Source: Stephanodiscus triporus (lineage: Eukaryota; Bacillariophyta; Thalassiosirophyceae; Thalassiosirales; Thalassiosiraceae). Taken from it: a DNA stretch of 12,186 nucleotides. Where the stretch lies: the NCBI GenBank assembly GCA_036939755.1, contig JALLAZ010001023.1, positions 1 through 12,186 on the forward strand, written 5' to 3'. The position numbers and the translations under genes are program-made. The stretch's first letter is position 1. Each line of letters starts with the position of its first letter. The notes beneath the pieces were generated by a model. It searched no databases. It saw only the letters and a program-made list of their open reading frames with translations, and was not told the origin of the DNA. Positions 1-5,582 of the stretch are shown piece by piece.

Positions 1-211
1 CGATTCAGCGCAACAAGACGAATCCAACGGTATGCTGGTCGTCTAATAAGGATTATTGACCAATCGTATGTTGTAGGGGTAATTTTCTCGCAAAAACTAT
101 GTGGCCGCGTGACAATCAGACCAAAAGTGTTCTACAAAATTGCCTATCAGGGTTATGTGTGTGCTCTTATTATTTTCTCTGTTTCCTCTCAGTGAAAATA
201 TTTTGTGTCTG
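1..211. other. AT-rich left edge, no assignable gene
   Basis: No recognisable gene. On the plus strand the frame starting at base 2 is open from the window edge to a TAA at 44-46 and reads as a short polar tail (…DESNGMLVV), so it could be the last codons of a gene lying to the left. The frame starting at base 1 is also open, to about 191, but its product is AT-driven and unconvincing. Neither can be decided from so little sequence. Confidence 0.25.
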
Positions 212-222
212 TCAAAGAATTC

Positions 223-573
223 CTATGTAACTAGAATTGGCGGTCCTGAGTAAAATTTGCCTCTGACAAAATTTGCCCCCACAAGACAGATAATCAACAC
301 ACCAATCTGCATGACAACAGACAAATGATTGTTGTGAGGGAGAGACACAACAATCAGCACGGCGACGGCAAATGAGATCACCACACCCACAACAACCTGC
401 CAACTTTGATTGTTGTGAGGGAGAGACACGACAATCAGCACGGCGACGGCGAATGAGATCAACACACCCACGACAACCTGCCAACTTTGATTGTTGTGAG
501 GGAGAGACACGACAATCAGCACGGTGACGGCGAATGAGATCACCACACCCACAACTTTGCTCGGCACCCTCAT
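223..573 (-). CDS. Candidate small repeat membrane protein (116 aa), alternative frame
   Basis: An ATG at 573-571 opens a minus-strand frame ending with TAG at 225-223, and an in-frame stop lies just upstream at 588-586. The product is strongly hydrophobic. It has three near-identical 27-residue units, each with a membrane-segment-like core of the type VVGVLISFAVAVLIVVSL followed by PHNNQSWQ, and then a fourth hydrophobic stretch near the C-terminus. This frame overlaps the Cys/Arg-rich frame described above. Of the five nucleotide differences among the three 81-bp copies, three fall at silent third positions here and the other two are conservative (Ala/Thr, Val/Leu), whereas all five are replacements in the competing frame. 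That favours this frame, but five sites are few and hydrophobic frames also arise by chance. No family was recognised. Confidence 0.3.
   Translation of the reverse strand: MRVPSKVVGVVISFAVTVLIVVSLPHNNQSWQVVVGVLISFAVAVLIVVSLPHNNQSWQVVVGVVISFAVAVLIVVSLPHNNHLSVVMQIGVLIICLVGANFVRGKFYSGPPILVT
327..556. repeat. 81-bp tandem repeat, 2.8 copies
   Basis: Copies begin at 327, 408 and 489, each with gattgttgtgagggagagac. The period is exactly 81 bp (27 codons), and the third copy is truncated near 556. The copies differ at only five positions (offsets 23, 37, 44, 55 and 65). The period preserves reading frame on either strand, and two minus-strand frames are open throughout. Confidence 0.95.
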
Positions 574-603
574 TGCCACTTGTGTTCATTGCGCAGTCAT
601 CTG

Positions 604-1383
604 TCAACGCGGTCTCCTCCTCGCCCCACCCCAAGTTGTCACTATCATCCTCAAAGTTGATGTCTGCCTCCTCTGCCTCCGCACCCCCCCCCTCCTTGAG
701 TGAAGTCGCATCCCCCCCCCCGGGGGGTTGTCCAAACTCAACAACGCCACATTGGCATCTCTATCCCCCTCAAAGTCGATATCGTCCCTCCTACCGTCCA
801 CCTCCTCTGCCTCCGTACCCCCCTCCTCGATGACAACGTTGTTTAGGGGTGAAGTCGCATCCCCCCCCCTGGGGTTGTTCAAATTCAACAACGCCACAGC
901 GGCATCTTTCGTTTCAATCTCTACGTCTACGCCGACGCTATCCGCAACAACGGTGCCTCTTTTTCTTATTTCTACGTCAACGCCAGATGTTCTCCTTTTA
1001 TTGCAATTCATGCGATTACTGATTCGTTTCATCAGTTTTATTTCGTCATCGGCATTACCACTTACATAATTCCTGCAATCATAAAATTTCTTTTCACCGG
1101 GTTCAAGTTTCATGAACTCCTTGTAAACATCATTGTTCCTCACTTTCTCTAATAGTTCATCATATGTGAGAGACTCAGATTTTGGTTTCTTTCTTTTCTG
1201 TGCTGCTCTATCGTTCGTCACTATTGTCCTTTTTATATGAGCTAGCAGTTTAATTTCATCAACTGGCTTACGATAATATTTTTTGCAATAAAACATCTCT
1301 GAGTTGTCTGAAAGTCTTGTCCACTCAATGTATTTTGGACATAGACTTATCTTATTGCGGTAGTAATCATCCATTTCATCCAT
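604..1383 (-). CDS. Acidic, internally repeated hypothetical protein (frame broken near its 3' side)
   Basis: The product is not recognised. The start is the ATG at 1383-1381. The N-terminal part (about residues 1-130) is charged and rich in Lys, Tyr and Asp, with Cys at 15, 33 and further on. The C-terminal part is acidic and made of degenerate units of about 45 residues built on the pattern D-[VI]-[ED]-[IF]-E…A-[LV]-A-L-L-x-L-[ND]-N-P-…-GG-DATS…E-GG-x-E-A-E-E. The second unit runs into a run of ten C and six G at 712-727. Beyond it, this frame becomes Arg-rich nonsense up to its stop at 604. The expected continuation (GGDATSLKEGGGAEAEEADINFED…) is found one base out of register and stays open down to 212. 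The real gene is therefore probably longer. It is either a frameshifted pseudogene or an intact gene with a sequencing error in the homopolymer. No domain was identified. Confidence 0.5.
   Translation of the reverse strand: MDEMDDYYRNKISLCPKYIEWTRLSDNSEMFYCKKYYRKPVDEIKLLAHIKRTIVTNDRAAQKRKKPKSESLTYDELLEKVRNNDVYKEFMKLEPGEKKFYDCRNYVSGNADDEIKLMKRISNRMNCNKRRTSGVDVEIRKRGTVVADSVGVDVEIETKDAAVALLNLNNPRGGDATSPLNNVVIEEGGTEAEEVDGRRDDIDFEGDRDANVALLSLDNPPGGGMRLHSRRGGVRRQRRQTSTLRMIVTTWGGARRRPR
662..958. repeat. Degenerate coding repeat, about 149-bp spacing
   Basis: Two related units share gtgaagtcgcat followed by a long C run, a G run and a ttgt-caaa-tcaacaacgccac block. They begin at 700 and 849. Between 'cat' and 'ttgt' the right copy has 14 bases (C9-T-G4) and the left copy 16 (C10-G6). 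This two-base difference is what breaks the minus-strand reading frame. Confidence 0.8.
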
Positions 1384-1522
1384 GGTGGTGTATGGTGTGT
1401 GATTTTTAATACTTTGAGGTGAGTGGTGTGGTGTGATGATAGCCTATATGGTGGATGATGACTCGACAGGGTTCGTAGAGTGACTGATCCCATTTTCAAC
1501 TTCCCATCTGGGCCTTGGTATG

Positions 1523-1666
1523 TATGTACAACGGTTGCATGCCTACGTACAATACTAACTGATCCCTTTCTCAACCTCCATCTTTTGCATAGAGAGATAT
1601 CGTACTACGTATGTACAACGTTGCATGCCTACATACTAACTGATCCCTTTCTCAACCTCCATCTTT
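1523..1666. repeat. Tandem duplication, 87-bp period
   Basis: Copies start at 1523 and 1610. Both contain tatgtacaac, then ttgcatgcctac, then tactaactgatccctttctc followed by aacctccatcttt. A weaker third piece (tgactgatcccattttcaac) lies at about 1481-1500. Confidence 0.85.
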
Positions 1667-1691
1667 CGCCAATTTATTTGCAGTAACTAGC

Positions 1692-1800
1692 CTCTTTGTA
1701 CTGTTTTTACTGTTACTACTGTACTGAGACACTGATATGTACCTAGACTCTTTGTACACTGTTTTTACTGTTACTACTGTACTGAGACACTGATATGTAC
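1692..1800. repeat. Tandem duplication, 56-bp period
   Basis: Two copies of a roughly 52-bp unit start at 1692 and 1748. Both begin ctctttgta and end actgatatgtac. They are almost identical, with a two-base insertion (ac) in the second. Confidence 0.9.
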
Positions 1801-1901
1801 TTACTCCTTACAGGGTTTTGCCATCGTAAGAGTGGGTACATAGAGTGGATATCTATCTACTTTATCTCACAAAAGACTCTGCCAAAAAAAAGATGATCAC
1901 C

Positions 1902-2315
1902 ATGGTCGCCGAATCCAGCGGCACCAATTATCATTGGTTGGCCTCGGCGTCGGGCCTGGAAGACCCCCATGATGAACCGGGCCAACGCGCAAGCGCTGCC
2001 AATTTTTTCGGCCAGCGGTCTAACGATGGGACAGCCGACAATGCAAGCGAAGGAGGCCTAACCGCCTACTTACGGCGTGTTCGGGACGAGCGGCCCCAGT
2101 GGCAAATGACTAGGAGGAGGGCGGATGGACAACCCATGGGACCGCGCAGTCCTATCGCTACAAGCGAAGGGGGCCTACCCGGCTACTTCCATGCCATGGC
2201 GCTTCTTTCCACGCCGCCAGAGGAGGTTGTGCGTCTGACAGCAACAATGTCCAACGTTACTGTCGCCGCGGATGATGAACACGACATGGGATTCTACGTC
2301 GATGAAATGGATTAG
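1902..2315 (+). CDS. Hypothetical protein (137 aa) with an internal duplication
   Basis: The function is not recognised. The frame is open from 1845, but the ATG at 1902 sits in a strong eukaryotic context (accATGg) and begins where composition turns GC-richer and codon-like, so I prefer it. The stop is the TAG at 2313-2315. The product is hydrophilic and has a short internal repeat: SEGGL-x-x-Y at about residue 49 and again at about residue 88. The same repeat shows in the DNA as agcgaagg-gggccta twice. It ends with an acidic tail (ADDEHDMGFYVDEMD). No signal peptide or membrane segment is visible. It could be a small orphan gene, or one exon of a larger or retroelement-derived gene. It is convergent with the next gene, 129 bp away. 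Confidence 0.45.
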   Translation: MVAESSGTNYHWLASASGLEDPHDEPGQRASAANFFGQRSNDGTADNASEGGLTAYLRRVRDERPQWQMTRRRADGQPMGPRSPIATSEGGLPGYFHAMALLSTPPEEVVRLTATMSNVTVAADDEHDMGFYVDEMD

Positions 2316-2444
2316 ATTTATGCTATCCTATTACTATTACTCGTTAATATTTTGAATCTCGAACGATTATCCTAAATACATTTACATCGATCACTACGAT
2401 GGGCTACAAAACAGAATACCTCCTTACAACCCCCCCCCCTCTCA

Positions 2445-3483
2445 TCAATGCCCACGGTTATTCCCCTCCGCCCCTCCTGCACCCATGTCCCCCTCGATGT
2501 CCTCCTCGTTGTAGGACTCCATCGCATTTCTCCAAATGTCATTTCCCATCCTTCCGATCTCGAGCAGCCCCGGCGCATTCTGGTCCCTGACCATGCGCCG
2601 GTACAGATCCTAACAATGATCGATCAGACACGTTATAAATCGCTTGAAGCCGTGCACCACGAGATAACACTCACCTCGAACTCGCGCACCATACCTTGCT
2701 CCTCGGGCGTGCGAGATTCCAACCACGACGCAAACGCGGACCACTGATGGTACGCGTGATAGTACCGGCGCCCCACGTCCTCCTCCTCGTACGTCCAGCG
2801 GTCCTCGTAGTCCCAACCATCTCCACCCCTGTCTTCGTCCGGCCTCTGGGACCCAATCGAGACCATACAATACTTGGTCTTACCTTGCTTGACATAACGT
2901 TCCCACTCGGTGTGGAGGTCAAACGCTTTGTTCGCATCGACGTAACGCTCGCCCTTCGGATGCTCCCACAACGCCTTGAATTGCTTCATATCCTCGGCGG
3001 CGATCAACCCCTGGGCGGCCTTCAACACCTCTTCCCACGTCCCCTTGTCGCCGCTACTCTCATAGGCGTGCGCATGATCGCACACACTAACGAGAGCCTC
3101 TATGATGGCCTGTCAGGTGTGTCAATAATTACAAAGAGATTAGAAAAGCAAATGAAATAAAATCAATATTCGTATCTGCTTACCTGCCGGATGTCGGCGG
3201 TCGTGACCATTTGGTATTGGCCGCTTCCCTCCTCCTTATAAAAACCAGAGAACCACGCATTTTCCAGTTCGCAATGGCAGGACATAATTTTCCCCCCAAG
3301 GGCCTCGATGGCGCCCTTGAAGTACTCCAGGTTGAACCATTGTACCCCATTGCAACCTTCCTGCAAGGCTTCCGCGCAGATCATGATGTCGCCACGGAGC
3401 TCATCGATCGCTTCGCGATCAACCCCCTTGACGATGACAAAGGGGTCCTTCTTGCGCTTTTCTTCGGGGGCAGCACGCTTCAT
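2445..3483 (-). CDS. Hypothetical protein (299 aa), three exons
   Basis: The model has exon 1 at 3483-3184, exon 2 at 3109-2675 and exon 3 at 2609-2445. Both introns are GT-AG (74 and 65 nt), both in phase 0, and splicing keeps one frame of 299 codons ending in TGA. The start ATG has A at -3 (acaATGa) and an in-frame TGA 13-15 bases upstream. The joined protein begins MKRAAPEEKRKKDPFVIVKG. Across the first junction it reads …TTADIRQ/AIIEALVSVCDH…, and across the second …GMVREFE/DLYRRMVRDQ…. It is soluble and mostly helical in character, rich in Glu, Trp and Tyr. It has an acidic aromatic stretch (about residues 190-220) and a Gly-rich C-terminus after ESYNEEDIEGDM. No signal peptide, membrane segment or known domain was recognised. 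The splice model is well supported, but the function is unknown. Confidence 0.72.
2610..2674 (-). other. Intron 2 of the 299-aa gene
   Basis: The donor is GTGAGT after …GAGTTCGAG, and the acceptor is ATTGTTAG before GATCTG. The intron is 65 nt, phase 0. Reading through it reaches an in-frame stop at about 2633. Confidence 0.8.
3110..3183 (-). other. Intron 1 of the 299-aa gene
   Basis: On the minus strand the exon ends CGGCAG, followed by the donor GTAAGC. A T-rich interior ends with ACACCTGACAG before GCCATC. The intron is 74 nt, phase 0. It contains in-frame stops, so read-through would truncate the protein. Confidence 0.85.
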
Positions 3484-3500
3484 TGTTTTTGTATGTCACT

Positions 3501-3929
3501 GTCATCAGAGACCTACATAACCGTAACATGGTCCTCATCCCTATGGCAATTGATCCTCATGGACGATTCGGACCACTCCTCCAAACCTTCCTCTTTGATG
3601 GCGACCCCACAACACCTTTATCATTCACTCCCAGCAAACCCAACGCAACTTTGATGTACTCCCGAATCACCACATTTCCCAGCCCGAAAGGTATCCTCAA
3701 AATTGCTGACCATAATTGGTCTCTCAACAAGACACGCGCCTTCTACGGTCACTCATATTCTGCCCCAACCCCTACCATCCATACCCTTCAGCAATTCGGA
3801 CTCACTATCACTAAAGCCTTCGCAATTCATATTCGTTACGCTCGGCGTAGATTCATCGACCAACCTGCTCTTCCCCCTGATCCTGACCCCTCAGTTCCTC
3901 TCTTTATTGGTCTATCGATAGGAACCTAA
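3501..3929 (+). mobile_element. Fragment of a LINE-like retrotransposon ORF (C-terminal end)
   Basis: A plus-strand open frame ends with TAA at 3927-3929 and reads …NMVLIPMAIDPHGRFGPLL…. It is followed by a basic, aromatic stretch and a Pro-rich end (PALPPDPDPSVPLFIG). The pattern 'V-x-I-x-[VI]-[DE]-P-x-G-R-x-G-P' followed by a short tail is what I associate with the region after the reverse transcriptase domain in diatom and other protist non-LTR elements. This is recognition from memory of the family and not an alignment. No reverse transcriptase catalytic motif is present, so the piece would be a 5'-truncated, inactive remnant. The left edge is uncertain: the open frame reaches back to 3483, where it overlaps the start codon of the opposing gene. 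No poly-A tail or target-site duplication was identified. Confidence 0.4.
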
Positions 3930-4123
3930 ACCTAAATATATATATTAATATTAATAATCATAAGTAATTTTTTCCGCTCCTCCCTTTGATTTGGGGGAAA
4001 GGTGCAAATAAACCGTGTTTTCGCGCCGAAATCCTCTTTCTCATACTCTTCTTGACCACAACTTTTAGTTCGAAGAGGGCTTCTTCAGGGGACACTTACT
4101 ACGATTCTAGGGTAGAGTAAGTA

Positions 4124-4200
4124 CTACAGTCTCCAATACAACTGCGACAAGGGAAATATCTCGATTTTTCCCCCTGTCGTAATTGTACTGGAAACTGTAG
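4124..4200. repeat. Imperfect inverted repeat, 30-bp arms, 17-nt loop
   Basis: The arm at 4124-4153 pairs with 4171-4200. Twenty-five of 30 positions are Watson-Crick, and the exceptions are at 4131, 4136, 4142, 4144 and 4150. Four of the five exceptions become G-U wobbles if the minus strand is transcribed, and the fifth (4144/4180) is a G-U on the plus strand. The loop is about 4154-4170. Confidence 0.85.
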
Positions 4201-4468
4201 AACGTTTTAACTGGGGTTCGTCTCCGAAGGGCTCTTTTGGTTGTGAGACTTCTTTTTCTTTTTTTCTTTTTTCTTTGGTAAGATTGGCGCTCGGGGTTTT
4301 GTGTTCTTCGTACCTGTTCCTGCGCTGAAAACAATTTCGACAGAGAGGCGGGAATGAGCTCTGTCTCGTAGATTTTTTGTCGAACTCTTCCGTAAAAACT
4401 GCGGTTCGTCGCCACTCAAAAAATCGGAGCTCTAAAAAACGAATCTCTCAACACTTCTCTCTAGAACT

Positions 4469-4480
4469 CTATTCGAATAG
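4469..4480. promoter_or_regulatory. 12-bp perfect palindrome just 5' of the CAP start
   Basis: ctattcgaatag reads identically on both strands and ends 13 bases before the ATG at 4494. It could be a binding site for a dimeric factor or lie in the 5' UTR. The position is suggestive, but a 12-bp palindrome can occur by chance. Confidence 0.25.
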
Positions 4481-4493
4481 CATTTTTGACGAG

Positions 4494-5165
4494 ATGAAGG
4501 TCGCCACCAGCACAGCCGCACTCCTCTTCGCCGTCCAGGCATCGACTGCCTCCGCCGATGAGAAGCAGGAGTGGTTGAAGGAGCACAACGATCGTCGTTA
4601 CGAATACCATACCACTCGCAACGGCAAGACTGTCAATTATTTGAAGTGGAGCACTGGTCTAGCGACTTTGGCGCAAGATTGGGCAGAAGGACTCGTCGCA
4701 ACATGCACAAATAAATCTGGGGATGATGGGGGATATGGTCGGAATGCTGCGATGAGGAAGGGTTCGGATTCTGGGATGAGTCCATATTGGACCCTCAACA
4801 ATTGGGAAAATAAACGAGACCAAGGCTATCCCGCAAACGGAGCCTTTACTCAAGCCATTTGGAGAGCTACTGATTATGTTGGATGTCACATTGCGACGAG
4901 CACCAATCCAGACAACAAATGTCAGGCTGCCGTCTGCTACTACGCCAAGCCGGGAAATTGTGCCATGGCTGGGACCTATGGGACCACTGCTGAAGCGAAG
5001 CAACTGTGGAGGAAAAAAGTCTACGCCGATGACAGTGGCTGCACTCCAGCCTGCCCCCCAGACAAACCCAACTGTGAAAGCAGTGGCACCAGCACCACCA
5101 CTGGTACCCCCAAGCCTACGAAAAAGCCTACGAAAAAGCCTACGAAAAAGCCTGCTACGGCATAG
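4494..5165 (+). CDS. Secreted CAP/SCP-PR1 family protein with Pro-Thr-Lys-Lys tail
   Basis: The predicted protein has 223 residues. The frame is open further upstream, but the ATG at 4494 gives a clean signal peptide (MKVATSTAALLFAVQAS, likely cut after STASA at residue 21), so it would be secreted or wall-associated. The CAP domain spans about residues 24-160. It contains EHNDRR at the first helix (30-35), LKWSTGLATLAQDWAEGL (50-67), a CAP1-like motif GAFTQAIWRATDYVGC (116-131) and a CAP2-like motif AVCYYAKPGNCAM (146-158). A Cys-rich linker follows (C183, C187, C194), then a Ser/Thr-rich stretch and repeats of PTKK (208-219). CAP proteins are secreted and many bind sterols, lipids or partner proteins; the specific role here is unknown. 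The conserved CAP-cavity residues are absent: GENL is replaced by GRNA, GHFTQ by GAFTQ, and the HS after the second helix is missing. The gene is single-exon and convergent with the next one. Confidence 0.85.
   Translation: MKVATSTAALLFAVQASTASADEKQEWLKEHNDRRYEYHTTRNGKTVNYLKWSTGLATLAQDWAEGLVATCTNKSGDDGGYGRNAAMRKGSDSGMSPYWTLNNWENKRDQGYPANGAFTQAIWRATDYVGCHIATSTNPDNKCQAAVCYYAKPGNCAMAGTYGTTAEAKQLWRKKVYADDSGCTPACPPDKPNCESSGTSTTTGTPKPTKKPTKKPTKKPATA
5112..5147 (+). repeat. 12-bp tandem repeat encoding Lys-Pro-Thr-Lys
   Basis: Three exact copies of aagcctacgaaa start at 5112, 5124 and 5136, with a degenerate fourth after them. They encode the basic tail of the CAP protein. The copies are identical at silent sites, so the expansion is recent or homogenised. 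Confidence 0.95.
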
Positions 5166-5582
5166 TGAGAAAACGGAAGGTGTTCGGGTGCAAGAAATTT
5201 ATGTCTATGTTTTAGGGACCTAGGTGGCACTAGGTGCTTTATAATAAGCACTGGACTATGTCGACTGATTCAGAACGTTGACGAATTCTTAGTAGAAAAT
5301 GCGCCATGTGAATGTAATCTAGCTAGCAATCAAGTTAGATTGATGCGACTACTATTTCAATATTTGTATGTGAAAGGCCACGCTTGCTCCCCTCCCACAT
5401 CTCAGTGTTCCTCTATTGACAGAGAATCATCGTCGATGAGGGAGATTTCGAACAAATGCGGTCTCTATTTCGACAGGCCTTGTGTGAAGGGGTGGGATAT
5501 GGGGATAGCACTTACCCCCGTAGCTTCGCAGAACTCTAGAGCAATTATCGCATCACCGTATGAAATCTGACCTATGATATTA
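5166..5582. other. Intergenic region between convergent genes
   Basis: These 417 bases hold the 3' ends of the CAP gene (plus) and the 690-residue gene (minus). A small hairpin, gtgctt-tataat-aagcac, lies at 5234-5251, about 70 bp after the CAP stop, and may mark transcript 3'-end structure. The open frame at 5340-5570 shows no coding character that I recognise. Confidence 0.5.

Larger units (their letters stand above)
212..711 (-). pseudogene. Out-of-frame continuation of the acidic repeat gene
   Basis: After the 712-727 homopolymer the shifted minus frame continues the repeat pattern of the upstream gene. It reads GGDATSLKEGGG, then EAEEADINFEDDSDNLG, then EEETALTDD. This matches the two upstream units, so a single one-base correction joins the pieces. 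The same frame then crosses the 81-bp tandem repeat as a Cys/Arg-rich stretch and stops at 212. Whether the protein really extends through the tandem repeat is doubtful, because every difference between repeat copies changes an amino acid in this frame. Confidence 0.4.
1384..1901. other. Divergent intergenic region with two tandem duplications
   Basis: This 518-bp stretch separates a minus-strand gene starting at 1383 from a plus-strand ORF starting at 1902. It must hold both 5' flanks. It is AT-rich and dominated by the duplications at 1523-1666 and 1692-1800. I saw no convincing coding frame and no assignable promoter motif. Confidence 0.6.
3930..4493. other. Intergenic region upstream of the CAP gene
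   Basis: There is no convincing gene in these 564 bases. The region starts AT-rich (ta/at runs at 3935-3960). It holds a long imperfect hairpin (4124-4200) and a pyrimidine-rich tract (about 4247-4277, tttctt runs) on the plus strand that could be part of the promoter or 5' UTR. Short basic open frames on the minus strand across 4107-4419 have no supporting features. Confidence 0.5.

Noticed and set aside
327..556. CRISPR-like array
   Set aside because: The 81-bp units are contiguous and nearly identical with no unique spacers, in a eukaryotic context.
4107..4419. Two basic minus-strand open frames (102 and 70 codons)
   Set aside because: They are Lys/Arg-rich because they read the antisense of a pyrimidine tract, they overlap the hairpin, and they lack any domain or start support.
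4377..4493. Upstream in-frame extension of the CAP gene
   Set aside because: The frame is open but has no ATG, and a clean signal peptide starts at the ATG at 4494.
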